From the NCBI RefSeq assembly GCF_009905605.1, contig NZ_JAAAKZ010000001.1, forward strand, positions 806,001 to 870,000: 64,000 bases of DNA, read 5' to 3'. A program made the position numbers and the translations under genes. The notes beneath the pieces are model-generated. The model searched no databases. It worked only from the letters and a program-made list of their open reading frames with translations, and was not told the origin of the DNA. The DNA comes from Runella sp. CRIBMP. GTDB taxonomy: Bacteria; Bacteroidota; Bacteroidia; Cytophagales; Spirosomataceae. Shown here one piece after another: positions 1 to 9,221 of the stretch (position 1 is the stretch's first letter; each line of letters begins with the position of its first letter).

Positions 1-1306
1 CGATATTGTACCCAAAATCGTCGGTTTCGCCGTAAACGGTGCCCGGTTTGACGCCGCCGCCCGCCATAAACGTGCAATAGGCGCGGGGGTGATGATCGCG
101 GCCGTAATTATCTTTGGTGGCCGTGCCTTGGCTGTAGTTGGTACGGCCAAATTCGCCACCCCAAATGACCAAGGTTTCGTCGAGCAAGCCACGTTGTTTT
201 AAATCGGTAATCAACGCCGCCGAAGCGCGGTCGGTATCTTTGGCCTGAAGGGGCATTTCACCGACCATGTTGCCGTGTTGATCCCATCCCTGATGGTATA
301 ACTGCACAAAACGCACACCCGCTTCCGACAGTTTGCGGGCCAGAAGGCAATTTGCGGCAAAAGTGCCCGGTACCAGACATTCCGGGCCGTACATTTTGAT
401 GATGTGGTCGGGTTCTTTGCTGAGGTCGGTGAGTTCAGGCACGGCCGTTTGCATTCGGTAGGCCATCTCGTATTGCTGCACTTTGGCCTTGATTTCGGGG
501 TCGCCAAAATCGTCGTAGGCCATGTTATTCAATTCAGAAAGGTTGTCCAGCATCTTACGCCGGGCCGAGCGGTCGGTGCCAGCGGGGTCGTTGAGGTACA
601 AAATGGGCTCTTCGCCGCTGCTGAATACCACGCCCTGGTGGGTAGAATCCAGAAACCCGTTGGTCCACAGTTTGGAATAAACGCCCTGACCGTTGCCTTT
701 GCCACGCGAAAGCAACACTGAGAATGCAGGAAGGTTTTTGTTTTCGCTGCCCAGTCCGTAGCTTGCCCATGCACCCATGCTTGGGCGGTTGCCCTGTTGG
801 GCACCTGTTTGCATAAACGTGAGGGCTGGATCGTGGTTGATGGCCTCGGTGTTCATGGTTTTAATCATGCAGAGGTCGTCGGCGATGTTGGCGATGTTTG
901 GAAACAACTCACTCATCCACATGCCCGATTGCCCGTATTGCGCAAACTTAAAATGCGAACCTACCAACGGGAATTTGGCCTGGTTGGCGGTCATACCCGT
1001 GAGGCGTTGTCCCATGCGAATAGAAGCGGGAAGCTCTTCTCCTGCCATTTTATTGAGCATGGGTTTGTATTCAAAACTTTCGTATTGCGATGGGGCGCCG
1101 TTTTGGAACAGGTAAATCACGCGTTTGGCTTTGGGGGCAAAGTGCGGAATACCCAAGGGCAGGGCGTCGGAGTCGTCGCCTGAGCCTTTGAACAAATCGG
1201 GAACGAGCAGTGAGCCCAGGGCTACGCTGCCAATGCCAGCGGTCATTTTACCTAAAAAATGCCGACGGTTTATGTTAAGGCGATTTTCTAAAAATTCATT
1301 TTTCAT
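1..1306 (-). CDS. DUF1501 domain-containing protein, C-terminus cut by window edge
   Basis: The reading frame is open from an ATG at 1306 to base 2, giving 435 residues without a stop; the end lies outside the window. The N-terminus has a twin-arginine-like export signal (NRRHFLGKMTAGIGSVALGSLL, residues 13-34), so the protein is probably exported in folded form. DUF1501 proteins belong to the alkaline-phosphatase/sulfatase-like superfamily; here the stretches FGRTNY and GRDHHP near the cut end fit the family's conserved metal-site region. Function is not established. The gene lies 48 bases downstream of the PSD1/cytochrome gene on the same strand. This is the standard pair seen in Planctomycetes and many Cytophagales, so they are probably one operon. 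The family call is firm; the role is not. Confidence 0.9.
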   Translation of the reverse strand, partial: MKNEFLENRLNINRRHFLGKMTAGIGSVALGSLLVPDLFKGSGDDSDALPLGIPHFAPKAKRVIYLFQNGAPSQYESFEYKPMLNKMAGEELPASIRMGQRLTGMTANQAKFPLVGSHFKFAQYGQSGMWMSELFPNIANIADDLCMIKTMNTEAINHDPALTFMQTGAQQGNRPSMGAWASYGLGSENKNLPAFSVLLSRGKGNGQGVYSKLWTNGFLDSTHQGVVFSSGEEPILYLNDPAGTDRSARRKMLDNLSELNNMAYDDFGDPEIKAKVQQYEMAYRMQTAVPELTDLSKEPDHIIKMYGPECLVPGTFAANCLLARKLSEAGVRFVQLYHQGWDQHGNMVGEMPLQAKDTDRASAALITDLKQRGLLDETLVIWGGEFGRTNYSQGTATKDNYGRDHHPRAYCTFMAGGGVKPGTVYGETDDFGYNI

Positions 1307-1354
1307 TGTAACCACATAGGGGATAGGAAACGTAGGTTTTTGTCGAAAAACCCC

Positions 1355-3724
1355 TTATTTCATGATAACTTCTTCCAAATTATACACCATCAAAATGGTC
1401 TGCATCAGTGCCGCTACCGACGGGCGGTCGGGAATGCGGGCCTGAGGCGCTTCGCCCACGCTTAGCAATTTGGTGGCTTTTTGCGGAGCTTTGGCGAGCG
1501 CGGTTTTTTCTTCGTCAAAATACTTTCTTATCACGTCCAACTCCTTGGGTTTGGCTTGGCGGCAGACAATCTGGCGGAATGCTTTGCTGATTTTATCGTC
1601 AACTGAAGATTTTTCCAACGTCAGTTTTTCGGCCAAAACCCTGGCGGATTCCAATACGGTGGGGTCGTTGAGCATCAGAAGTGCTTGGAGTGGAGTGTTG
1701 GTGCGGGAGCGTTTGACTTCGCATTGGTCGCGGTTGCTGGCGTCAAAAATCAACATGTTTGGGGGCGGAACCGTACGTTTGATAAATACGTACATACCCC
1801 GTCGGTAGAGGCTGTCGCCGTGGTCTTGGACGTAAGTTTTTAGGATTCCTCTTCCAGAAGTTGCTGATTCCCATAGCCCTTTCGGTTGGTACGTTTTGAC
1901 GCTCGGACCGCCGATTTCGGGGTTCAGTAGGCCACTGCTGGCCAGCACTAAATCGCGGACCAACTCAGCGGGTAGGCGCATTCTGGGAGCGCGGGCGAGA
2001 AAAACATTCTCAGGGTCTTTTGATAAATGCTCTTTGGTAATAACGGACGACTGTCGATAAGTGGCTGAGAGTACGATTTGTTTGACCAACCGCTTAATGT
2101 CCCAGCCGTGCGTTCGGAAATCAACGGCCAGCCAATCCAATAATTGCGGATGGGAAGGAAGCTCGCCCTGCATTCCGAAATCACCGACCGTTTTGACAAT
2201 TCCCCGCCCGAAAAACTCCTGCCATACTCGGTTCACAAACACACGGGCGGTCAGGGGGTTTTTAGGGTCAAGCATCCATTGGGCCAGTCCGAGGCGGTTT
2301 TGAGGGTATTTTTTAGGATTAAAAGGAAGAATAAAATTGGGCATATTGGCCGTGACCACATCGCCGAGTTGGTCATAGTTGCCACGGTTTAGAATGTGCG
2401 TAGGGCGTAGCGTATCTTTGTCTTGCATTACCATGACCAATACCGCCGCCGTGTCGGTTTTATTCACAAATTTCAGAATGTCTTTGACATCCTTCGTGGT
2501 GATTTTCATGTTTGGCGGGTCAGCAAAATTGGCATCAATGGTTCCGAATAGCCCTTTTTCGGGGACTTGGTTGAAAAACGCGAAAGCGCTGTAATAATCT
2601 TTCTGCAAAATAGGGTCGTACTTGTGGTCGTGGCATTTGGCGCATTCGTAGGTGAGCGCCAAAAACGTTTTTCCGTAAGTATTGGTCCGGTCAGTTACGT
2701 ACTCTATGCGGTATTCTTCGTCGATTACACCGCCTTCCTGCGTGATTTTGTGGTTGCGGTTAAAACCAGTAGCCAGCATCATTTCCTTGGCTGCGGGATC
2801 ATCGGCTTTTTTGCCCTGTTGTTTGACCAACAGGTCACCTGCCAATTGCCAGGTCACAAATTTATCGTATCCATAGTTTTGGTTGAAAGCATGAATCACC
2901 CAATCGCGCCACGGCCACATCGTACGTAGGCCGTCATCCTGATAGCCGTGGGAGTCGGCATAACGAGCGGCATCTAGCCACGGGAGCGCCATTTTTTCGC
3001 CGTAATGCTTACTTTTTAGCAATTCATCCACCACTTTTTCGTAGGCATTTTCGGATTTATCTTTCAAAAAACGCTCTTGTAATTCAAACGAAGGGGGCAA
3101 GCCCGTGATGTCAAGCGCTACGCGTTTGAGCAGGCGTTCTTTATCGGCTTCTTCGTTAGGAGAGAGGCCATTTTCATCCATTTTTGCCAGTGTAAACCTG
3201 TCAATTTCGTTTTTAGGCCAAGCCTCATCGCTTACTTCGGGGAGCTTGGGCGTGGTAGGGGCAATAAACGCCCAGTGAGGCTTGTACTTGGCTCCTTGTT
3301 TTATCCATTTTTCGATAAGGGCAATTTCGTGCTCGGTCAGCTTGAGGTTAGATTCCACGGGCGGCATCAGTTCGGCCGTGTCTTTGGTCGTAATCCGAAG
3401 CCAAACGGCCGAATTATCCAAGTCGCCGGGGACGATGGCGTGAAGTTTTGGATTGTCTTTCAGTGCGGCATAGGCCGCGGCTTCCGTATCAAGACGCAGG
3501 TCGGCTTCGCGTTTGTTGGCGTCGGGGCCGTGGCATTTAAAGCAACGGTCGGAGAGAATCGGCCGAATGTGGTAATTGTAGTCCACCTCGTCGGGAACAG
3601 ACGCCGCCGATGCGTTGCCTCGGTTGAGAAAGCAAGCCGTTGTGACGCACGCCAACGCAACCACAATGCCGATTAAAAGCCTGTTTTTGAGCAAATAAGA
3701 CTTTGCCGAGGAAAATATTTTCAC
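1355..3724 (-). CDS. PSD1 and planctomycete cytochrome c domain-containing protein
   Basis: A 789-residue exported protein. An N-terminal hydrophobic segment (about residues 17-31) ends in a possible lipobox (TTAC, Cys31). It is followed by a planctomycete-type cytochrome c domain with a haem-binding CFKCH (61-65), then the DUF1549 (PSCyt2) region, which contains a second CAKCH at 361-365, and a DUF1553 (PSD1) region in the C-terminal half. Many family members are 900-1100 residues long and carry an extra domain between the DUFs; that insert is absent here. The biochemical role is unknown, although haem-dependent redox work on polymers is often proposed. It is transcribed just upstream of the DUF1501 gene, its usual partner. 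Confidence 0.9.
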   Translation of the reverse strand: MKIFSSAKSYLLKNRLLIGIVVALACVTTACFLNRGNASAASVPDEVDYNYHIRPILSDRCFKCHGPDANKREADLRLDTEAAAYAALKDNPKLHAIVPGDLDNSAVWLRITTKDTAELMPPVESNLKLTEHEIALIEKWIKQGAKYKPHWAFIAPTTPKLPEVSDEAWPKNEIDRFTLAKMDENGLSPNEEADKERLLKRVALDITGLPPSFELQERFLKDKSENAYEKVVDELLKSKHYGEKMALPWLDAARYADSHGYQDDGLRTMWPWRDWVIHAFNQNYGYDKFVTWQLAGDLLVKQQGKKADDPAAKEMMLATGFNRNHKITQEGGVIDEEYRIEYVTDRTNTYGKTFLALTYECAKCHDHKYDPILQKDYYSAFAFFNQVPEKGLFGTIDANFADPPNMKITTKDVKDILKFVNKTDTAAVLVMVMQDKDTLRPTHILNRGNYDQLGDVVTANMPNFILPFNPKKYPQNRLGLAQWMLDPKNPLTARVFVNRVWQEFFGRGIVKTVGDFGMQGELPSHPQLLDWLAVDFRTHGWDIKRLVKQIVLSATYRQSSVITKEHLSKDPENVFLARAPRMRLPAELVRDLVLASSGLLNPEIGGPSVKTYQPKGLWESATSGRGILKTYVQDHGDSLYRRGMYVFIKRTVPPPNMLIFDASNRDQCEVKRSRTNTPLQALLMLNDPTVLESARVLAEKLTLEKSSVDDKISKAFRQIVCRQAKPKELDVIRKYFDEEKTALAKAPQKATKLLSVGEAPQARIPDRPSVAALMQTILMVYNLEEVIMK

Positions 3725-3810
3725 GTTAAGGATTGGAACAGTTTATAATAAGTACAAATATATTTTAAAAAATATTAAAAACTAATTTCTACTCCTTGAC
3801 GTCAAATAAT

Positions 3811-4377
3811 TTATGCAAACACTACCTTATGATAAATTTCAGAAAGATCAATCACACATTCTCCAATCTGGATGGTAGTGTCTTTTTCGCTATAAGTATG
3901 GCTTAGCCACTCGGCTTCGCTCAGTTTTTTGATTACTTCTACTTTCTTCTTTTTTGAGGAAACAAGTACGTATTCACGGAATGAAGGTAGGGTTTTGTAG
4001 CAATCAAATTTTTCGAGACGGTCGTAACTTTCGGTTGAATCGGACAATACTTCTACAATAATCTCGGGATTTTCGAGCGCATCTAAGCCGTTGGGTGCTT
4101 TTTCGTACACAGGGTTTTTGCAAACAATGACCAAATCGGGAAAGACATATTTTTGACAATTTTCTATTTTTATGAGTTGGTCGCTGTTTAATACAACACA
4201 TTCTCCTGCCCTAAGACAATTCTCAAGTGCGGCAGAAAGTGTGACACATATTCTGTTGTGGGCAGGCTGTGCGCCTGCCATGGCAACTACTTCGCCGGCA
4301 TGGTATTCGAGTTTAATGTCTGATTTCTGAAGTAAATCAAAGTATTCTGCCACTGTTACCGACGTTGATGTTTGCAT
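3811..4377 (-). CDS. Uma2 family endonuclease (DUF820, PD-(D/E)XK-like)
   Basis: A 188-residue protein of the Uma2/DUF820 group, a large cyanobacterial and Bacteroidota family with a restriction-endonuclease-like fold and no settled function. Visible family features are the N-terminal YFDLLQKSDIKLEYHAGEVVAMAG block, the acidic FPDLVIVC strand and the NPEIIVEVLSDSTE strand; the last two carry the probable PD...ExV catalytic acids. The frame is open further upstream to 4437, but the ATG at 4377 (MQTSTSVTVAEYF) starts exactly where family homology starts, so I chose it. It stands alone between oppositely oriented or unrelated genes. Family call is secure; nuclease activity is inferred from fold only. 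Confidence 0.85.
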   Translation of the reverse strand: MQTSTSVTVAEYFDLLQKSDIKLEYHAGEVVAMAGAQPAHNRICVTLSAALENCLRAGECVVLNSDQLIKIENCQKYVFPDLVIVCKNPVYEKAPNGLDALENPEIIVEVLSDSTESYDRLEKFDCYKTLPSFREYVLVSSKKKKVEVIKKLSEAEWLSHTYSEKDTTIQIGECVIDLSEIYHKVVFA

Positions 4378-4498
4378 AGCTTCATCTTTTTTACCAAAAA
4401 TACAAGAATTCGGGTAGTTGGCAAAGGCGGAAAGCATTTTCGAGGAAGTCCAACTCCCCGCGTTTTTTACTAACTTTGCCTTTTAATTTTGAAGATAC

Positions 4499-4693
4499 AT
4501 GGAAACAACTCTTTTGACTCGTATTACGCTAAATCCAAATGTAGGTCACGGAAAGCCTACCATCAGGAATACGCGTTACTTAGTAGAGGGTCTTTTGGAA
4601 TACCTTGCCGCTGGCGATAGTATTGACGAGGTCTTAGAGTCCTTTCCCGATTTAGAAAAAGAAGACTTATTGGCTTGCCTTCAATATGCCTAA
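4499..4693 (+). CDS. DUF433 domain-containing antitoxin-like protein
   Basis: A 64-residue DUF433 protein. The typical core is present: NPNVGHGKPTIRNTRY, then LVEGLLEYLAAGDSIDEVLESFPDLEKEDLLACLQYA. DUF433 proteins are winged-helix-like DNA-binding antitoxins, usually encoded directly upstream of a DUF5615 PIN-like ribonuclease toxin. Here the toxin is missing except for a short C-terminal stump immediately downstream (4693-4788), so the antitoxin looks orphaned. It is transcribed towards the ABC transporter gene, 95 bases on. Confidence 0.85.
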   Translation: METTLLTRITLNPNVGHGKPTIRNTRYLVEGLLEYLAAGDSIDEVLESFPDLEKEDLLACLQYA

Positions 4694-4788
4694 CAATATT
4701 TGAAAATAACTTTGATAAACTTCTGCACCTTCTCAACCATAAAGACCTCGTCATTGTTGGGATTGATAAAATTGATATACACATTTAG
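4693..4788 (+). pseudogene. C-terminal stump of a DUF5615 (PIN-like) toxin
   Basis: Right after the DUF433 stop codon, a different frame (starting at 4693) reads TIFENNFDKLLHLLNHKDLVIVGIDKIDIHI-stop, ending at 4788, one base before the ABC transporter ATG. The pattern of a helix FEKNFDKLL, a strand LVIVG and the terminal IDIHI resembles the last 30 residues of Bacteroidota DUF5615 toxins, which normally follow a DUF433 gene. No start codon or N-terminal catalytic region is present, so about 80 residues appear deleted. Identification rests on context plus my memory of the family's C-terminus, so moderate confidence. Confidence 0.5.
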
Positions 4789-6612
4789 ATGAAAATTTAT
4801 TGGCGCATTTTACAGTACGCGCGTCCGTTGAGCCGATACGTGGGGCCGTACTTTATTACTTCATTATTGGGTAGCTTGTTTGGGGTGCTCAATTTTACGT
4901 TGATTCAGCCTTTGTTGGATGTTCTTTTCGGAAAAGCAAAAATCCCTGAGCAGTTGGTTTTTCCGTCGTTTCGATTCGATGCGGCTTACCTTGTGGATTT
5001 GTTTCAGTATTATTTCGGCCACGCCATTCAGGATTATGGCAAATACGGCGCGTTGCAGTTTGTGTGCGGAGCCATCATGATTTGTGTGTTGTTGTCCAAC
5101 GTGTTTAAGTATTTTTCTATTCGTATCATCGAAAATTTCAAAGCCTATACCGTGTCGCAACTACGGCAGGCGGTGTTTGATAACGCCATTCGGTTGAGCT
5201 TATCGTTCTTTTCCAATGAGCGAAAAGGCGACCTCATTTCTCGGGTAACTACTGACGTTCAGGAAATTGAAAACTCACTTGGGCGGGCATTCAGTGCGTT
5301 GTTCAAAGAACTTTTTACGCTGATTTTTTATTTTGTAACGTTGTTTGCGATGTCGGTCAAGCTGACCTTTTTTACGCTTATCGTAATTCCGCTTTCGGGA
5401 ATTATCATCGGCACGTTGGCCAAAAAGCTCAAAGAATCGGCGTCGGAAGTGCAGCAGCGCTTGAGTAATATCATCAGCGTATTGGACGAAACCTTTGGCG
5501 GCATCCGGGTCGTGAAGGGTTTTAATGCCGAAAAAGTCATTCAAAAACGCTTTGCCGCTGAAAATCAAGGCTATCGTCATTCATTATTGCGGATGGTTTT
5601 TCGGCAGGAGTTGGCCCCACCGATGTCGGAATTTATGGGCGTGGCTGTGGTGGCTGGTATTTTATTGTACGGAGGTTCGATGGTGCTATCGGACAATTTT
5701 GAGCTGTCGGCGTCTACCTTTGTGACCTACATCATTATCTTTTCGCAGGTATTGCGACCCGCCAAAGAAATATCCAATGCCGTGAGCGGGATTCAGCGCG
5801 GGGTAGCGTCGGGAGAGCGCATCATGCGACTCATTGATACCCCCGTTGACGTAAAAGATGCGCCCAATGCAACGCAGGTAAAAACCTTTAACCACGCCAT
5901 TGAATTTCAAAACGTATTTTTTGAGTACGAAAAAGGCATTCCTGTTTTGCAGGATATTTCGTTTACCATTGAAAAAGGAAAAACCGTGGCCTTAGTGGGC
6001 TCTTCGGGCGGTGGAAAATCGACGGTGGCCGATATGGTGCCGCGTTTTTATGACCCTACGGAAGGAAAAATTTTAATAGACGGCGCTGATTTGCGCGACG
6101 TAACTACAAAATCACTGCGCGACCAAATGGGCATCGTGACGCAGGAGTCTATTTTGTTTAACGACACCATTTTTAATAATATCGCTTTTGGTACGGAGGC
6201 TTCGGAAGAACAGGTCATGGCCGCCGCTAAAATCGCCAATGCGCATCAGTTTATTGTGGAACAAAATGACGGCTACCAAACCGTTATCGGCGACCGTGGC
6301 ACAAAACTGTCGGGTGGGCAGCGCCAACGCCTGAGCATTGCGCGGGCGATTCTGAAAAACCCACCGATTTTGATTTTGGACGAAGCTACTTCGGCGTTGG
6401 ATACCGAATCCGAAAAACTGGTACAGGAAGCCTTGACCAATTTGATGAAAAACCGTACAACACTCGTCATTGCGCACCGCCTCAGCACGATTCAACACGC
6501 TGATGAAATTTTAGTATTGAGCGGCGGAAAAATCATCGAACGCGGCACACACGACGACCTGTTGACGGATGAAAAAGGTTTTTATCGAAAGTTGAGCCTG
6601 ATGCAGAGTTAG
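4789..6612 (+). CDS. ABC transporter, fused permease and ATP-binding domains (MsbA-like exporter)
   Basis: A 607-residue half-size ABC exporter. Residues about 15-310 form the six-helix transmembrane domain. The ATPase domain follows with Walker A GSSGGGKST (about 404), the Q-loop region TQESILFND, signature LSGGQRQRLS (about 507), Walker B ILILDEATSA (about 527) and the switch histidine in IAHRLS. It works as a homodimer or heterodimer in the inner membrane. The MsbA-like layout suggests export of lipid A core or another lipid, but substrate cannot be read from sequence. The start at 4789 follows directly after the toxin stump. It is convergent with, and only 6 bases from, the DUF5686 gene. 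Confidence 0.93.
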   Translation: MKIYWRILQYARPLSRYVGPYFITSLLGSLFGVLNFTLIQPLLDVLFGKAKIPEQLVFPSFRFDAAYLVDLFQYYFGHAIQDYGKYGALQFVCGAIMICVLLSNVFKYFSIRIIENFKAYTVSQLRQAVFDNAIRLSLSFFSNERKGDLISRVTTDVQEIENSLGRAFSALFKELFTLIFYFVTLFAMSVKLTFFTLIVIPLSGIIIGTLAKKLKESASEVQQRLSNIISVLDETFGGIRVVKGFNAEKVIQKRFAAENQGYRHSLLRMVFRQELAPPMSEFMGVAVVAGILLYGGSMVLSDNFELSASTFVTYIIIFSQVLRPAKEISNAVSGIQRGVASGERIMRLIDTPVDVKDAPNATQVKTFNHAIEFQNVFFEYEKGIPVLQDISFTIEKGKTVALVGSSGGGKSTVADMVPRFYDPTEGKILIDGADLRDVTTKSLRDQMGIVTQESILFNDTIFNNIAFGTEASEEQVMAAAKIANAHQFIVEQNDGYQTVIGDRGTKLSGGQRQRLSIARAILKNPPILILDEATSALDTESEKLVQEALTNLMKNRTTLVIAHRLSTIQHADEILVLSGGKIIERGTHDDLLTDEKGFYRKLSLMQS

Positions 6613-6618
6613 TTACTC

Positions 6619-9087
6619 TTAAAAACTCCACGTATTCTTACTGTGGTTGTAAGGCTCTAAAGAAAATTTGAAACCATTTCTGACGCCAAAATCATTGGAT
6701 TGGCCAATGACATAATAAGCACCGAGCCGTATTCTTTCGCGGCCTATCTTGAAGACCCGATTCAATCCAAAAAAGACTTCTGAATACTGGTATTTTCGTT
6801 CGGGAACGTACAAAAACCCACCGCCTGCTACTTCTCTGATTTTAGTTTTGTTGAATAACGGTATTTTACTCGTCAAAAAACCGTTGAACTGATGTACATA
6901 GTGCGACTCAAAATACCAGTTGAATACAGGAAACGTCTTGGGAATCAGTTGATAAGTAAGCATGGCGGGCGAGAAAAAATAGTTGTCGCCACCCCGCATA
7001 TACTTATAGTCCATCACCGCTAAGCTGGTGGTATCCAGAAACTTTCCAACATTGAGGCGGTATTCGGAAGTGCCGATGATGCCCACATTGAAAGTTTGTC
7101 GGACGGAGGCCGACAAGTGGGTAAAGACGTTGTTGTTTTGCCCTTTAATCGGCCAGGCACGGTCTAAATTGACGCTGAAAGTGGGGTATTTTGAGCCCAG
7201 AATTACTTTTTCGTTGGGTTCTCTCAAATACAATTGCCGAGGAGTGTATTCGATGCCGATGTTGGTTCGGTAGACGTGGCTGGTGGGGAAAGGTTGTGGG
7301 GTGTTGTTACTGAAAATTCTATCGCCTAAAGACCCAAATTTAAAATCTGCCAAATCGCTGCGGTTTTCATAATATAGTTGTGAGTTGAGATAAAATCCGT
7401 TGAAGAGCTCGGTACGGTGACGAACCTCCGCAAACTTATTCTGATAAAAATTGCTTCGTCGGGCTATATCGCTCAGAGTGGCGGCCCCATTAATGACGTT
7501 GAAACCCGATCCTACCGCGAAGTAGATATTGGATACTTTTAGCGGATTGTAAAAATAATTCAGGTTGATGTTGCCTTTAAGGTCTTCGTTTTTGAAACCG
7601 TATGTAAAACTCGTGTTAATCCACACCTGTTTTCGGTTTTCATGACGTTTGTAGTAGCCCAAACCGTATCGAATTCGCCAACCACCGATGGCCAAAGGGT
7701 CGATGAGGCCCAAAATCGGGTCAAAATACCAATTGTTTTTCTTCTCACGATTGATGTGCCCCATTCCCAAATAAAGGATTTTGGGAATCGTGATTCGGTT
7801 GTAAATCTTGTCGATAGAATCCAAATAGGCTTTTGAATTTTGCAATCTTTCAAGCCGTTCTTTTTCCTTGATGACCTTTTGCTCGTCCTTGGTGAGGGGG
7901 TGGGGTCTGATTGTCTCCCAAAAGGTCGAATCTCTTTTGTAGGCATTTTCGGTGGTTAGACCTACTTCATCCCCAAAAAATCGTTTGGGTAAATTCAGAT
8001 CAAATGCATAATCGGAGTGAATGACTTCGGTCTTACCAAATTTTTTCGTTCCGCCTTCTTTTACTTTCCACGTATAGGTAATTTTTGATGCAACCCAACG
8101 ATTTTGAATGTTTTCAAACTCTTGCTTCACCCCAAATTCGTCATAACGCAGCAGTCCTCTTTTGGTCAATTTCAAATCCACATTCCGTAGTACCCACTTA
8201 TCTTCCAGCACTTCTATTGTACCCTCATACAGCGCGTTGCCCAAGGCTCGGGGCGTGACTTTGATTTGAAATATCTTATCCTGACCCACAAAATAATACT
8301 TGAGCAACTGAAATTTATAACTCAGAAAAGTAAGGTCGCTCAAAGGAGAAGTGATTTCGTTGTCACCAATTTTGGCTATTTTTTGGTGATTTTGGTAAAA
8401 GTTAAACTCCCCATCGGTGACTGATTTGAAAAAAAGGGTACTTTGGTCGCCTATTTTTTTCACGGCTTCGCGCTCTTCTTTTTGCTGACCAGTATTGCTT
8501 TGGTGCCTTATAAGTTGACACTCAAAAATGTTGAGATTGGGAATGCTGTCTTTTTTTGTGGGTGCTTTGTCGCTTAGTTGAAGCTGTTCGTTTGGATTGG
8601 GAGGCAAGTCTTCGTCTTTCTTTTTTACAACTTTTTTTTCAACTACCTCCACACTTTTGATGTACGCCTTGGCTTTGTAGTTTTGGTATTGGTTTAAAAT
8701 AGCCTCCTTGTTTTCAAGTACTTTTTTAATGACTTCATACGATTCATCTTTCTTTTTGATTTTCACCACCACCTCATCCAACTGCTTATAGTCAATTTTC
8801 AGAAAGATATTTTTTACCAAATCTTTGTTAGCCACCACCTCAAATACCTCCGTTTGATAGGCCATGGAAGAAACAGAAATGCGGTTTAAGCCTTCTAACA
8901 ACTTGATTTCGTATTTGCCTTGCGCATTGGTCACCGTGCCAGTATTATTGTTGACCACCCGAATAGAAGCACCTGGCAAGGGCTCGTTGTCTTCAGAATA
9001 AACGTATCCGCGCAGTATAAAATACTCTTGAGAAAAGGATAAAAAAGGCAGCAAGAAAAGGCTTGTTAGCAGTAGTTTGTTTTTCAA
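6619..9087 (-). CDS. DUF5686 / carboxypeptidase-like regulatory domain outer-membrane protein
   Basis: An 822-residue protein with an N-terminal signal peptide (MKNKLLLTSLFLLPFLSFS). A carboxypeptidase-regulatory-like beta-sandwich follows (about 25-100; GYVYSEDNEPLPGASIRVV, SVSSMAYQTEVF), then the long DUF5686 region. The C-terminal half is rich in alternating aromatic strands and ends in Phe, typical of an outer-membrane beta-barrel. Members are common in Bacteroidota and usually called hypothetical or TonB-dependent-receptor-like without a plug. A lysine-rich segment (about 110-175) is probably periplasmic. The gene is monocistronic. Function unknown. Confidence 0.85.
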   Translation of the reverse strand: MKNKLLLTSLFLLPFLSFSQEYFILRGYVYSEDNEPLPGASIRVVNNNTGTVTNAQGKYEIKLLEGLNRISVSSMAYQTEVFEVVANKDLVKNIFLKIDYKQLDEVVVKIKKKDESYEVIKKVLENKEAILNQYQNYKAKAYIKSVEVVEKKVVKKKDEDLPPNPNEQLQLSDKAPTKKDSIPNLNIFECQLIRHQSNTGQQKEEREAVKKIGDQSTLFFKSVTDGEFNFYQNHQKIAKIGDNEITSPLSDLTFLSYKFQLLKYYFVGQDKIFQIKVTPRALGNALYEGTIEVLEDKWVLRNVDLKLTKRGLLRYDEFGVKQEFENIQNRWVASKITYTWKVKEGGTKKFGKTEVIHSDYAFDLNLPKRFFGDEVGLTTENAYKRDSTFWETIRPHPLTKDEQKVIKEKERLERLQNSKAYLDSIDKIYNRITIPKILYLGMGHINREKKNNWYFDPILGLIDPLAIGGWRIRYGLGYYKRHENRKQVWINTSFTYGFKNEDLKGNINLNYFYNPLKVSNIYFAVGSGFNVINGAATLSDIARRSNFYQNKFAEVRHRTELFNGFYLNSQLYYENRSDLADFKFGSLGDRIFSNNTPQPFPTSHVYRTNIGIEYTPRQLYLREPNEKVILGSKYPTFSVNLDRAWPIKGQNNNVFTHLSASVRQTFNVGIIGTSEYRLNVGKFLDTTSLAVMDYKYMRGGDNYFFSPAMLTYQLIPKTFPVFNWYFESHYVHQFNGFLTSKIPLFNKTKIREVAGGGFLYVPERKYQYSEVFFGLNRVFKIGRERIRLGAYYVIGQSNDFGVRNGFKFSLEPYNHSKNTWSF

Positions 9088-9221
9088 AAGGCTGTATTTA
9101 AAGTGGATTTTGCACCTTTTGAAAAAACGTAGGAAAGGGAGTTTTTATTTTCTTATGCGAGTATTTGATGCTTTCATCCAGGATGACAGGCTACGGGACA
9201 GAAAATCTGGGTGCTGAATCT

